This document shows, piece by piece, positions 13,089 through 25,389 of a stretch of 64,000 bases of DNA (positions are counted from its first letter, which is position 1; every line of letters begins with the position of its first letter). The notes under the pieces are model-generated. The model saw only the letters and a list, made by a program, of their open reading frames with translations. It made no database searches and had not been told where the DNA came from. This DNA is from Rhizophagus irregularis (taxonomy: Eukaryota; Glomeromycota; Glomeromycetes; Glomerales; Glomeraceae): assembly GCF_026210795.1 (NCBI RefSeq), contig NC_089440.1, positions 2,542,001-2,606,000 on the forward strand, read 5' to 3'. Both the position numbers and the translations under genes were made by a program.

Positions 13089-13243
13089 GGGGTCTTTGCA
13101 ATAGAAAGGTACGAAACTCAAAAAAAATTTTAATTTTACTTTATATGCTAATTATGTTTTTTTTTACTGAAATAAATGCAAATTTAATATTAATTCAATT
13201 TTTGATATTTTTTGAGTTTCGTACCTTTCTATTGCAAAAACTC
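13089..13243. mobile_element. MITE with about 30-bp near-perfect terminal inverted repeats
   Basis: The left end reads TTTGCAATAGAAAGGTACGA and onward. The right end is its exact inverse (ending CGTACCTTTCTATTGCAAA), with identity extending through GAAACTC and an A-run. The outer bases are imperfect (GGGGTC against ACTC). Both flanks are TATATA-like, compatible with a TA target duplication. The element is about 155 bp with an AT-rich core and no coding capacity. Confidence 0.75.
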
Positions 13244-13475
13244 TATATAACAAACTGTTCTTCTTAAAACTTTTAATAAATTTATCTAAATATCTGTTAT
13301 TTTAACTGTATTTTTTACTTTTAAAAATTCATAATAAAAGTCAACTTTGTCTTTACTGCTAGAGTAATAATAGTCTCTTCTAATTTTTTTTTAAAAAAAA
13401 ATAATACAAAATATTATTATAAAGAAAAAAAAATAAAGCAAATAATATTAATAAATGAATAATATTTTATATTAC

Positions 13476-13617
13476 AGAAACTTAATTTTCTTAATATGTA
13501 GTACTGTAACTGCATATTTATAATATTTTTACTATGCAGTTACTATTGCACTATATAGTTAGTACTGTATGATTATAATGTAGTTACAATACAGTTACTG
13601 AAACTGGTTTCTGTAAT
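13476..13617. mobile_element. Possible MITE with TTACAGAAAC ends
   Basis: The left end TTACAGAAAC is the inverse of the right end GTTTCTGTAA. Inside are several forms of the short motif GTAACTGCAT and its inverse TGCAGTTAC. The ends are short and the internal similarity is imperfect. Confidence 0.4.
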
Positions 13618-15085
13618 GTATTATTTGAACTTAATTATGGCATTTTATTTGAATATAAGTGAAAAAAATAAATAAAAAAAAGATAAAAAAATGCATCATG
13701 TTAAACTGAAAATAATTTAATAATATTATATTTATAAATAGAAAGAGGAAAAATATTTTAAAAAAGACTAAAAAAACATGTTAAACCAAAAATAATTTAA
13801 TATAGTATGATCATCAGTGGTTGTAGAATAATACAGTTATTTAATAGAGAGGTTAGAATATCACTAAACTTTAAAGCAGTTCAGATGATATTTTAACCCT
13901 CCTATCAAATAACTAATATATATCAATTATCAATTATGTTACATAATATATCAATTACTAATTAAAAAATTGTACTGCAAAAATAATCTGTATAAAGTTA
14001 CAAATATTTCAAAAAGTAAAAACTTTACAAATCTTAGTAAACTTTTATTTTATAGGATTTTGCCTACTTATTTTAGCTTTTTATTTATTTATTTATTTTA
14101 TTTGCAATGCATTTGATAGTTTACTAAAATCATTATTAGAAAAAATTACATAAGTAACTAAAACTCTAAACTATCATCTAATATTATTAACTACCAAACC
14201 ACTCGTTATACTGAAAAACACCTTACGTGTATATTGTCAGGTGATACGTTTTGCTCAGAAGGTAAGGAATATTTAGAATATTTTATCTTAGCATAAATGC
14301 CTCTCTTTTTTTACAAGGCAATTACAGGACCCACTTAACTTTTTATTTAACAAAATAATATTAATTTAAAAAGTTTATATTAAGCTAATTTTTCCTACTT
14401 TTAAGATTTCAACTCTAAGATGCAAGTTTGTACATTTTGTATAAAAACTAAATTTTATTTTAAATACTTAAACATAGTAATTTTTTACAAGAAATCATAA
14501 AAAAAAGGTTAGTTTAATAAAATTATTAATAAATCCATAATTTTTATTTTTTTTATTTAGTTTATTTATATTAATATTACCAAAAATTATATATATAAGT
14601 TTAATTTTAATAGCATAAAAAGAATATTTGATACTGTAATCAAATAATAAATAAGTATTTTTATTTTATAAAATAGTAGATCTAAAAATAATACAAAAAT
14701 TGTTAAAACAAATAATTAGGAAAATTATTTTAGATTTTAAAATATTGATCTGAAAATATAGGAATGAATTACAATTAGCAATAAAGACAAAAAAAAGAAG
14801 TCAAAGTCGAATAGTAAAAAGTGTGATGAGAAGCACATTATAATAGAATAGTTAAGTAAAACTAATTGGAATAAATGGAATGATTTAGCATTTCATTAGA
14901 AAGGTCATTGGGCAAATTTTTAGGTAGATCTTGACAGTCTTCTAAAATTTTGGTTGTATCATTATTTATAATAGTGATATAAGCATCTAGATGACAGGTT
15001 GACTTTTTCTTTGGAGAAGTAGGTTTTTTTCATAATACTTAATTCTTATATATATTATGTTTTTCTTATTTTTATAAGTTTAGTA
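13618..15085. other. AT-rich region, no feature seen
   Basis: No supported gene, RNA or bounded repeat was found here. Confidence 0.5.
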
Positions 15086-16578
15086 TATGTTAGTGCTCTA
15101 CACGACCTAAGTGGCTCATGAATAGCTCGGCTTTTCAAGTTGCTGTCCGCCAACCAATAATTAAATTGGCTTGGCCATGGACGGAAGCGTTTAAGAGCTG
15201 AGCCAGATTATTAGGTCAGCTCAAAAGCTCGAAACTCAACAGATTTGGCTCAAAAAGCTCGAGCTGGCTCACGAGCCAAATGAGCTATTATACAAAAAAT
15301 GTTGCGAAATGTTTTTATATAATAATGCATGCATAAACGAAACGTTTTCGCAACTTTTTTTCATTGTTTATTAAAAAACGTTGCGAAAATGTTTATTTAA
15401 GTTTTTACATGTAAAATTGAAAAAAAAAATGCCGGAACTAATGATTCTAGCGTTTTTACATGTAAAATTGAAAAAAAATGCCAGAACTAATAGTTTCGGC
15501 ATTTTTACATGTAAAATTGAAAAAAAACACCGGAACTAATAATTCCGGCGTTTTTACATGTAAAATTGAAAAAAAAACGCCAGAACTAATAGTTTCGGCA
15601 TTTTTACATGTAAAATCAAAAAGAAGCTACCGGAACTGATAATTCTGGCGTTTTTACATGTAAAATCGAAAAAAAATGCCGGAACTAATGATTCCGGCAT
15701 TTTTACATGTAAAATTGAAAAAAAAACGCCGGAACTAATAGTTTCGGCATTTTTACTGTAAAATCAAAAAGAAAAATGCCGGAACTAATTATTCCAGCGT
15801 TTTTACATGTACAATCGAAAAAAAAATGCCGAAACTATCTGTTTCGGCGTTTTTACATGTAAAATTAAAAGAAATACGCCAAAACTATCAGTTTCGGCAT
15901 TTTTACATGTAAAACCAAAAAGAAATATGCCGGAACTAATTATTTCAGCGTTTTTACATGTAAAATCGAAAAAAACGCCAAAACTATCAGTTTCGGCGTT
16001 TTTACATGTAAAACCAAAAGGAAATACGCCGGAACCAATTATTCCAGCGCTTTTACATGTAAAATCAAAAAAAATGCTGAAACTATCAATTTCGGCGTTT
16101 TTTTACATGTAAAATCAAAAACGCCAGAAACTATCAGGTTTTCAGGCGGTTTTTAAATGTAAAACCAAAAGGAAAAATACTTGTCAGGAACCATTATTCC
16201 AGCGCTTTTACATGTAAAATCGAAAAAAAGTGCTGAAACTATCAGTTTTGGCGTTTTTACATGTAAAATCAAAAGGAAAAATGCCAAAACAAATAGTTTC
16301 AGCGTTTTATATAAATATAAAAGTAAAAAACGTTTCGCAACGTTTTTTTTAATAATTTAAAGTAAAAACATTGCGAAAACATTTTTATGATAAAGCTCGA
16401 GCCAGCTCGAGTCCAGCTTGGCCTGCCTAAGCCAAGGATTTTCATGGCTCAGCTTGGCTTCGAACTGAGCTGAGCCAAGATTTTACGGCTCAGCTCATTT
16501 CAGGCTTGGCTTGGCACTGATCTTCAAGCCAAGCTAAGCCAGAACTGTAGCTTCATCGAGCTACTCACGTAAAGCAGC
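15086..16578. mobile_element. Inverted-repeat element with a central palindromic array
   Basis: Two GC-richer arms full of AGCTCGAGC, GAGCTGAGCC and TTGGCTTGGC motifs lie at about 15100-15300 and 16385-16575 in opposite orientation. Inside them a second inverted pair occurs: AACGTTGCGAAAATG-like motifs at 15300-15410 and their inverse at 16320-16390. The core is a tandem array (15401-16315). No transposase is encoded, so this looks like a non-autonomous DNA element of about 1.5 kb. The outer ends and target duplication are not resolved. Confidence 0.6.
15401..16315. repeat. Array of about 18 palindromic units, period about 50 bp
   Basis: Each unit carries two dyads. One is TTTTACATGTAAAA, a perfect 14-bp palindrome. 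The other is a hairpin of the form GCCGGAACTAATAATTCCGGC, varied as CGGAACTAATGATTCCGG or CGAAACTATCAGTTTCGG, in which arm changes are often paired so that base pairing is kept. An A-rich linker separates them. A few units are damaged: ACTGTAAAA near 15755 and TAAATGTAAAA near 16156. Confidence 0.85.
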
Positions 16579-17439
16579 TAGTATATGTAAGTAGGTGTAG
16601 TTATATTAAGATAAGATCACATCTATAGAAATTAATAAAAAAAAATAAAATAAAATAAAATAAATAAGTATTTTTCAAACTTAAAATTTTTTATATATTG
16701 AATAAAATGTGAAAGTTATTTCTAATAAAAGTTTTTTAATATTTGTCTAGCTAATATTAATAAAAATTAACACATAAAGGCTTTAAAGTATTTTGAATTT
16801 ATGTAAAATTTCAGTACGTATATATTATTATATAAAACAGAACAAAAAATTACCATTATACAAATTTTTATAGTAAAAACTTTTTATGCTGATCTGTAAT
16901 ATTTCTGTGTTTGATATAGTATATATTTAGTATTTATTAGATATATATCTTAAATTATATATAATAATTATATTATTTATCATCTCTAAACTGATTAATA
17001 TTTTTTTATAATTCTAATTAAAATTATAATTTTAGCTAAAATTAAGATTTTATTTTAAGATTTTTATATTTCAGCTAAAATTACCATTTCAAATCTAAAA
17101 ATTATAATAATTCCTGAATTTTACAAATTAATAACTTTTAATTTAAATACTGCTTTTTATTAGATATTCTGTATATATTAATTTCTGCTAAAGAATGATG
17201 TTCAGAAAATGCTATAATTTGCTATATATTAATATTTTAATTATTTAAATTCTAAATAGCAGATTTTTTTGTAGAATGATTTAAAAATTTTTTTTATTGA
17301 TAATATCAATTTCAGTTTTAGTAACCAGTATTTGATTTAGTTTATTCTGACTAAGATGAAGAGAAAATACTATAGGTTTTCATTAATTTCTAAAATTAAA
17401 TGAGTAATTAATTATAGAATAAAATCAGACTAAAATAAT
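16579..17439. other. AT-rich region, no feature seen
   Basis: No supported gene, RNA or repeat boundary was found. Confidence 0.5.
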
Positions 17440-18880
17440 ATCAATCACCGCGCATGTAATATGCAAATCATTTTTATATTAAAAAAAATTCATGTAACCA
17501 TATTTGAGTCACTTCATTTTATGATAAACCGTCAATTTTAATATGTAACTCCCATACAAATTAAGTAATTTGATAGAACATCATGTGCTTTACTAGTCTC
17601 TGAAGTTAATTTTCCATTTTTGAAATTTTTTTTTTTCTCTTCGCATGTACAAGAAGTTTACGTTAAAAAATGAACTTTTTTTGAGATCCTTTTAAAAGTT
17701 TGGACAAATATATAGTTTTAATAGCAAAAATATATGTAATTTTGCAAGAGAAAAAAGATTTTCTAAGGGTTTAATGGTAGTTATTCAGGTAGTTTTTGTA
17801 TAAACACAAAAAAATTGATTTTTTAATAAAAAAAAGAATTTTTACTTCAATAAATTTTAATGAGAATCCTTTAACTAATAATAAATATTTTATTTTTAGG
17901 TGTAACTTTTCAAAAGAAACAGCTTTTATTAAGTTAATAAGGTCGGTCACCCAATAAGAATTTTGTTTATTATTGAATTTATCAAATTTTCTCTATTTTT
18001 TAATATGAAATAATAATAAAATTTTATTTATTATAGGAAAAAAAGAAGGGAAGAGTATTATTAGATTTATTTTTGAATAATATATTTGTTTTAAATTAAA
18101 AAAAAACTACAAAATTTTCATTATTTTTAGTAAATCCACTTTTGTCCAATCATGTTTTAATATTAGATTCCTATTTATTTCATCACGAAATTTTTTTATT
18201 TTAATATTCAAATTGTTTTTTAAATTAGAAAATAGTTTGTTTTGTAATTAAAACCATTGAAATAATAAAGAATTTATAATACTATATTACTATTATACAA
18301 ATATAATGAAAAAAAGGGAAATTTTTCTTTATAGATTCTGGGTTTATTTGAAAATTTATTTGAGTTAATATTTTTTTTAGCTTTTTTTTTTGTTATAAAA
18401 TTATATAAAATACTTTCTGTCTTAATTTGGAGTTTAAATTATTTACTATATTTGACAAATTTCAAGTTTTTCTCATTATTCCTTATTTTTAGCAAATAAA
18501 ATGTATCAACTTCTAGTTAAGATCCACCTTAAAAAACAAAAAGTATTTGAAGAAATTTTTCAACACACTCTTAGATGTTGTCAAGAAGTATTATTTTCTA
18601 TATTTAGTTTGAAAGTTATTTTATATAAATGTGATGTTACATTTGAACTGCATTTTTCAATTTTTATAAAATTTAGGCCGGCATTATAAAATTGGCCGGA
18701 ATTAAGCAAAATTTGGCCAGAATTATGGATTCGAAAATCATCAATTTTAACCAATAAAATTTATTTTAGCCGATTTTGATCTACATACATAAGTCTATAT
18801 AATTAATAACTATACGGCACCATAATTTTTAATATGGCTATCATAATAAGAAAAATTTGCCCTTAAATTTTATTACATGC
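17440..18880. repeat. AT-rich dispersed repeat, copy A (uninterrupted)
   Basis: This stretch matches, in order and orientation, 19290-20187 followed by 39196-40270. Shared blocks include GGGTTTAATGGTAGTTA (about 17768), TTTAGTAAATCCACTTTTG (about 18127), TTTCAAGTTTTTCTCATTAT (about 18461) and AATTTGGCCAGAATTATG (about 18708). It contains no coding sequence. The 62-codon frame at 18501 is accidental. Copy A is useful as an empty-site reference for insertions in copy B. Confidence 0.65.
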
Positions 18881-19289
18881 GTAGTGATTGATATACAATA
18901 AAAAGATTACTTTTTATATCATTAATAGGCTATAATTCCTATAAATAAAAGTTGGGTTTTACATTTTCAGGTTCATAAATATAAATATTTTGATATGTCA
19001 TGGTAATTATAAATAGAATAATTTTAATATTATTTTGTAGTTTTAATCAGTATTTATTAAACTAGAAAACGAAAACCGTTATAAATTTGAAGTGAAATAT
19101 TATAATAAATAAAGATATTAACATATATTAAGAATGGTAGCGATATTCTTTTAATTAACAGCATAATGCCTTAGAATTCTGAAACACATAATTGATCATT
19201 TTTTATAGTACGTAAACATATAAAATCCTTTGTATTTACTCCAGACAATTTATATTAAAATATTTTAAATATATTAATTATCATATATA
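18881..19289. other. AT-rich spacer, no feature seen
   Basis: A spacer between the two repeat copies with no recognisable content. Confidence 0.45.
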
Positions 19290-20188
19290 TAATATAAAAA
19301 TCATTTTTATATTAAAAAAAAATTGGGTAAAATCATATTTAAGTACTTTATTTTATAATAAACTATTAATTTTAATATGTAGTTTTTATATAAATTAAAT
19401 AATTTAATAAATATTATATACTTTACTAATCTTTAAAATTATATTTTCATTTTTAAATATTTTTTTTTCTTTTTATATATATAAAAAGCTTACTAATATA
19501 TATTGGTTAATATTAATTTTATGAGAAGTCTTATTCTTTACTTTCAAATAAGATTTTTTTTAATTTATTATAATATTTAATTATATATATAATATTAATT
19601 TAACTAATAAAAAATATTTAATTTTATATTATATACTCTTATTTTCTAAAATATTAGCTAATATATGTTATAATAGCCTTTTAAAAATGAACTTATTTTA
19701 AGATTTTTTTAAAAGTTTGAATAAATATATAGTTTTAACAGTAAAATATATGTAATTTGTAAAAGAAAAAAGATTTTCAAGGGTTTAATGGTAGTTAGTT
19801 ATTTAGGTAGTTTTTATATAAATACACAAAAATTGATTTTTTAATAAAAAAAAGAATTTTTACTTTTAATAAAATTTTAATAAAAATCCTTTAACTAATA
19901 ATAAATAGTTTATTATTAAATTATTAAATTTTCTTTATTTTTTAATGATAAAATTTTATTTATTATAAAAAAGAAAAAGAAAAAAGTATTATTAAATTTA
20001 TTTTGAATAATAGTATATTTATTTTAAATAGGATTTTGGATATCTAATATATTGACTTTTTACCAAAATTAATTTTTATTAATTTTTATTTTTTAGTATT
20101 TTAGTAATTTAATTTGAATAAACTTTTTTTATTTTATAGAGCTTAATATTAACTACAAATTAAAAAATTGTTTATTACTAAATATATA
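19290..20188. repeat. AT-rich dispersed repeat, copy B left half
   Basis: This is homologous to the first part of copy A (17440-18100). It carries local differences, including an extra AT-rich block around 19500-19680, and is interrupted at the TA dinucleotide 20187-20188 by the pogo-like element. The homology resumes after 39195. Confidence 0.6.
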
Positions 20189-20441
20189 CAGTCAACTCCT
20201 TCTATAGTCACTCCCGTTATAGTCACATTCTACTATATAGTCACACCAGTTGAATGTTCAAAACACTTTATTATTAAAATCTATCCTATATAGTCACAAT
20301 CTATCTATAGTCACTATCACACCTATCCTTAAAAATCTTATATTAAAAAAAACCGTTTATAATCACAGTTATATAAAAAATATATTAAATAACTTGGCAA
20401 CTAATAATCGACAGTACGAATATCATATGCTTGTTAGAATT

Positions 20442-21985
20442 GTCTCACCTAGGACGAATCGAATGGTGGTAGTTTTATCCTTTTCCTTTGCTAGTGTTTA
20501 CGGCCAGACCACCCATTGCCTCTTATGAGACTAATCTCGGGTCTGTGTCCTATCATCTTCAATAGGCAACCATTAAACCGAAGACTTAATTAATTCGTAA
20601 CAACACCATGTAGAAGACATCCCCCATCGAGCCATTTTAGGCTGATCTGAAGCTAGGTACACGCCGCCTACTCATCCTTAATCCATTGCATGATAATGGT
20701 ACTCAATTTATTTTACGACCTTTGAGAGCACCTACTTTCATGGAGGACTTTCGACAGGTAACATCAACTATCTATACCCTTCCATACCACCATATTAGGT
20801 ACTAAGTCTCACTTAAAGGCCACTATAGCCCGCGATTACCTAGCACCGATAGTACAGTTGTTTACCCCAAGTGGTATACTTTTGTAGTGACCACTTGAAC
20901 AGGAAGTAGCAGGCATCTGTCCAGGATCACCCCCACAGCGTATCAACCACCTGCATCACCAACCCAAGCACCTTAACGAGTAGGGACCGAACCCCATAGC
21001 CACGCTACCTGTTCTCGCGCACGAACACCTTGGTTGGTCTAAGACCTAACAGAAGGTCTAACTACCACTAAGACATTGCACCCTCAGCTTTACCATCTAG
21101 GACGACCATCTAGCCATTACTGACCCCAAAAGCGGTATCGTAGAGCCGACCACCCGATACAAGCCCCCCCGAGGTATAGTAGCGACCTCATGGACATGAC
21201 TGCGCACATGCCAATGGCCTCATAGGGAACGTTAGAAGGACACTACGACCCTTAGGGCTGAAATGTGCGGCCTAACCATGTACACACTAATTCACCATGA
21301 TGCAGTCCAACTACACTAATCCCTGTACCTTCACGCTATTGGTTGTAGTGTTCGCAGTAAAATTTTTTTTATTTCCGTGGTCATAGGAATCGAACCTGCG
21401 ACCTCACCATACTCAGGCTTAATGAGGGTCTCAGTGACTAACCACCGAGATAGGGTGACCAACCCTGTTTTATCCTTTTCCGATTACTGGCTGACGAGTT
21501 ATTCAACAAAATGTTAAACATCGGCATTATAATATTTCTTGATTTACGTTTACTGCGCCATTTAACATTTTGCTAGATTTCTCAGTACCTAGTGATTGTA
21601 AAAAGATGATCGATTTATAGCTCGTTGGAATCGCCTCATCGAGACGAATTGAATGGTGATAAGCTCATCTCTCTGTGATCAATATTGACGGAGTTATTAC
21701 TTAAAAACCATTTAATATTTTTTAATTTTGGAAATTGATCTAGTGATTGATTTCGATGTATCATATACCATTAGATTCGTCTCATCAAGACGAATCGAAT
21801 GGTAGTAAGATCGTCTTTCTAGGATCAATATTGACAGAGTTATTACACAAAAACCATTAGTATTTTTTTTAATTTTGGAAATTAATCTAGTGATTGGATT
21901 TCGACGTATTTTATACCATTAGAACCGTCTCATCAAGACGAATCGAATGGCGGTAAGATCATCTCTCTACGATTAATATTGGCGA
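20442..21985. repeat. Internal tandem repeat of the pogo-like element, period about 147 bp
   Basis: Motifs of the form GTCTCATCAAGACGAATCGA, themselves partly palindromic, occur at 21633, 21779 and 21927. A diverged copy lies at 20442, beyond the SINE. Each is followed by AATGG(T/C)(G/A)GTAAG and then a GATCAATATTGACGGAGTTA-like segment. The spacing of the last three is 146 and 148 bp. Confidence 0.75.
20487..21466 (-). mobile_element. Long tRNA-derived SINE with perfect 15-bp target duplication
   Basis: On the minus strand the head begins at 21466. It has an A box (GGTGGTTAGTCACTG, 21446-21432) and a B box (AGGTTCGATTCC, 21397-21386). A second tRNA-like block lies further in: TTAGTGGTAGTTAGACC near 21060 as an A-box-like motif and GGGTTCGGTCCC near 20995-20984 as a B-box-like motif. 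The flanks are identical 15-mers, GTTTTATCCTTTTCC, at 20472-20486 and 21467-21481, showing insertion by target-primed integration. It encodes no protein. At 980 bp it is long for a SINE. A second, older copy is at 10880-11452. Confidence 0.78.
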
Positions 21986-22096
21986 AGTTACAATACAATA
22001 AAGTTTTAAGTATGATTCTGGCTAAAATTATGTTAATTTTTGGCTGGAATTATGATATACAAATATAAGAAATTTTTTATATAGTCACATCTCTTT

Positions 22097-22111
22097 ATAA
22101 TCACCAAATAT
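22097..22111. repeat. LINE target site ATAATCACCAAATAT (first of four)
   Basis: The identical 15-mer ATAATCACCAAATAT occurs at 22097-22111, 23110-23124, 31131-31145 and 39140-39154, that is, at the outer edge or junction of every LINE copy. The first and last sit in pogo-element sequence, with TATAGTCAC-type motifs just upstream of the first and GGACTGTCCC just downstream of the last. It therefore acts as the target-site duplication shared by all three insertions. Confidence 0.85.
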
Positions 22112-23109
22112 AGTTTTGTGGTTTCCGTATCAAGCTACTTTTAGATATGCTTCCAACGCTTACAACTCTTCAGAGACGAAAGCCTCATCTTTATAATCCA
22201 AGTTGTCTTTGTCCTCAATGTAATTCCTTCCCTGAGACTTTAGACCACTTGTGGACTTGTCCTTATATTTTACCTGAATTTAGCCCTTTACAAACTTTTA
22301 AAACATTACTATTGGCTCTTCGGACTACTTATCTTGATAATTTCCTTTCCGCGTCATCTTTAATCCCTTTACCGGACTCTTTTGCTGCTGAATTTATGGC
22401 TCTTAATTGTTGGGATTGTGACCCTCCTTCAATTTCCTGCCTGCGACTCACAAGAGGACTTATACCGAAATTTTTGACAGAATTTCTTGGAACTTATTTT
22501 TCTTCACCTACCATATGGTCTATCTTGGATACACCTTTGCATGACTTTCATTTTGACCTTTATGTTCAAATCTGGTTGTGCCGATCCATTTTCTTTCATC
22601 ATTGGGAATTAGCTCAAGGCATTACAAAAAAAATGAAATCGTCAGCTCTTGGGCCTTCTTCTATTCTTCGACCTTCCTCTAACATTCCTCTTGACTCTTC
22701 GACACCTTCCTTGGCGACAGCTTCCTTGGATTCCTGGGTTTCTTGGGTTTCCTCTTCTATAGTCCGTGGGGGATCTTGGATTTCACATTTGGATTTTTGG
22801 CGCCGCTTAACAGTTCAGCCTCTACTTAGGATTTCTTTTTGGTAACGGATTGGATCTTAGGACATGCTGGATAGTTGACTCACACTGGCCTTCGGGTAAA
22901 GATGGGGTATGCGTTTCTGTAATAGTTTAGTTTTTCTTTACTTAATTTTATTTTGTTTAGATTTCTTTACTTGTATGAATCGTGAAGCTAGTTCTTTTAT
23001 TTTTTATGTTTATTTTCTATATTTGATATTTGTAATATTGTTCGATCTGTTTATTGTACTTTTCGTTTGAATTTAATAATAAAAGATAAAGTCATAAGAC
23101 TGTTTGCTC
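22112..23109 (+). mobile_element. LINE copy 1, 5'-truncated
   Basis: This holds only the last 1.0 kb of the element. The truncation point corresponds to about 30135 in copy 2. It retains the C-terminal part of ORF2 and the 3' UTR ending AAGACTGTTTGCTC, and is followed directly by the shared target 15-mer. 5' truncation is the usual outcome of incomplete LINE reverse transcription. Confidence 0.85.
22113..22845 (+). pseudogene. C-terminal fragment of LINE ORF2 (copy 1)
   Basis: An open frame matches the last 240 or so residues of the full-length ORF2 at 33394-38874. It keeps the zinc-knuckle CPQCNSFPETLDHLWTC (C-x2-C-x8-H-x3-C) and the conserved C-terminus ending LLRISFW. It lacks endonuclease, RT and RNase H and cannot act alone. 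No nonsense codon interrupts the fragment. An internal ATG at 22147 is not a biological start. Confidence 0.8.
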
Positions 23110-23267
23110 ATAATCACCAAATATGGGAGGATCATCGCAACTCTTTCCTGAATTTTTGAAAATACTAATAAAAATTTATTTTTGAAATTTTCGTTCGAAA
23201 TTTCTAAGTGCTCGTTCAAAAATATTAATATTTCCACAGTTGCTTTCCTCTTTACTGAGCTTCTACT

Positions 23268-25389
23268 ATGTCTACACCTCCAGCTCCTTCTGTTATTAAC
23301 CCGGATATTCCGCCGCCACCGCGTCCTATTACTTCTACTCCCTCCGGAGACCGACCTTTGTCTCCCACGACTACCGCTGGCGCGTCTAATAAACGTTCAC
23401 GTATTGTCACTGATGATGCTATGAATGTTGATATAACTTCGCCTTCTGCTCCTGCTCCCACCCTTACTTCTTCCGTTCCTTCTGGTCTTCCTGTCAACAA
23501 AGTCCAAGTGCTTACCTCTCCTCAAACCACTACTACTCCTGTTGAAACTGTTGACGCTTCTATACATGCTCCCACTAACACCAATGGTAAAGGCAAATCT
23601 GTTGCCTTCGATGTCCCTGAACGATGACCATCCCCTGATGGTAACGCTGCCGCTATCAAATCCGCTCCATCTCGTTACTATGCTGCGGCATATTTACGCG
23701 ACGCGCCTGACGCGTTCAAAACCAAATTTATCACCAATCGCTCCATGTGTGAAGAAGTGGATTGCTCACTCTCCCGATATTCCTCATATGGTACCCGCGC
23801 ACGCTGCGATGGATCAGGCGATAATAAAAAAATCCTTGTCTTCTTCTTTGATCAACATGATTTTACCGATTGTGTCAGTTCCCCACGTGCCGATCTCCTC
23901 GATTTGGTCTTCAGTCATTATTCCCCTGCAGACGCCAAACTCAGTGACGAAATGAAGTCTTTGTTCGTCACTGATATCCCACTTTTCCTTACTGAGACTC
24001 AAGTCCGTCAAGCATTTTCCCGATATGGTACTGTGGTTAAATGCAAACTCACGCCTAAAAAACATTATTACAATGGACATATCCAGTTTTCCTGCGCGGA
24101 TGCAGTTACCCAATTTAATGATATTTGGGCAATCATTTGCCTTGGTAATTCTTTACGTGTTTGCCCAGCATCTTTTTCGAAATCCCAACGCGATAGCCGC
24201 AGAGAACATGTTGCTATCCTTGCCGGCATCCCTAAGAACATTAAAGAAGCTGATCTACTAGAAATTGCCACTCAAGTCAATGCTAAGGCCCTTAACGTTC
24301 CATTATCTATCAATTCCTACAAGCCTAAACCATATGTATATTTGAATTTCTCCTCATTCGAATCTCTTGAAGCTGCCAAAGAAATGACCGTGGCTTTCCG
24401 CGGTAAAGGATTAACATGGCACTCTCCTAACGATGCACAAACTCTATGTCATGTTTGTAGGCGTCCTGGTTGTTCTCCCTCTATATGCAATCCCCGTAAC
24501 ACACGCAAAGTGGACGATCGCCTTAACAAACTTTACTCTCGCTTCAATGCTGGCCCTAGACGTGGCCGTCAGGATTCACGACAGTCACGTGACAATTCTA
24601 ATTCCCGTTCAAGATCGCGTTCCAATTCTCGATCTCGCAATAATAATTCCTCTTCATCCCGCTCTAATATTAGCAATAATAATCCTAACACTTCTCGTCC
24701 CAATACTTCTCGAAGTAGCAACCGGCCCAACAATAATAATAATAATCCCAGGAACAATGAAAATACTTCTGGACCTACTCAACCTCCGCACAGACCTCAT
24801 CATAACATTTCTACAACGCCTACTCCTTCATCCGTCAATCCTGCCCCTACGCTTCCTCAGCATGTTATTGATGAATTAAAGGCGCAGATCAAAGAGATCG
24901 CTAACACTCTCCATACTTTGGAAGAAACTGTCTCTTGGATGAATGATACTATCACGTCTCATGAGTATAGGTTATCTGAACTGGAATCCATGATGAATTA
25001 TGATGCCCCTGGCGACTCGGATTTGCATTCGCCTCAGGATGCTCATGAACATTATAATCGTTCTTAGCGATAATGGATGGGATGATGCCCCAACCCAAGA
25101 CACGAATTCTGGTTTCAATCTTCCTCCCCATACTTCCTCTTCTCTTATGGACGTTTCTCCTGATGCTTCCTTCTCAGCCCTGGATCCTAGCTCCATCCTA
25201 TCAAGAAGACATGTCCCCTTACCTGCCTCCCGACCTACTAATATTGCCCCCGACGCCAATACTTCCCGTTTGCAATCAGAAATTTTTAATGTTACTAATA
25301 CACAAAAGAATCTTTCTGCCCAACTTGGTTCGATTATGGAAAAATTGGACTCCTTCTCCCCCTCAAAACCCTCCCCTTCCAATGATTGA
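23268..25389 (+). pseudogene. LINE ORF1, RNA-binding protein (copy 2), broken
   Basis: ORF1 proteins of LINEs coat the element RNA. Here the N-terminal 150 residues are Pro, Ser and Thr rich. An RRM-like domain around residues 230-305 has VTDIPLFLTETQVRQAFSRY and the NGHIQFSCADA strand. A second possible RRM begins near VAILAGIPKNIKEADLLE. A Cys-rich knuckle CHVCRRPGCSPSIC follows. Then comes an RS-rich basic tract (SRSRSRSNSRSR), an Asn/Pro-rich linker and a coiled-coil-like C-terminus. Lesions: a CGA to TGA stop at 23625-23627 and a 1-nt frameshift just before 25065, so the normal C-terminus lies in another frame to 25389. The ORF1 stop overlaps the ORF2 start (ATGATTGA). Confidence 0.82.

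Noticed and set aside
15807-16112. 101-codon open frame with repeated SVSAFLHVKPK-like units
   Set aside because: It lies wholly inside the palindromic 50-bp array and exists only because some units are 48 or 51 bp. No start context or homologue; it is repeat sequence.
15401-16315. CRISPR-like appearance: regular short palindromic repeat with spacers
   Set aside because: The spacers are themselves one repeated hairpin family, not unique sequence. The setting is eukaryotic, and no cas genes are present.
21386-21446. Possible tRNA gene on the minus strand with A and B boxes
   Set aside because: It is the head of a SINE: the acceptor stem does not close, the sequence continues into a 980-bp repeat with target duplications, and the same head occurs at 11370-11435.
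23252-23500. Minus-strand Gly/Glu-rich frame opposite LINE ORF1 (also 24569-24757 and 31282-31521)
   Set aside because: Antisense shadows of the Pro/Ser/Arg-rich ORF1 coding sequence.
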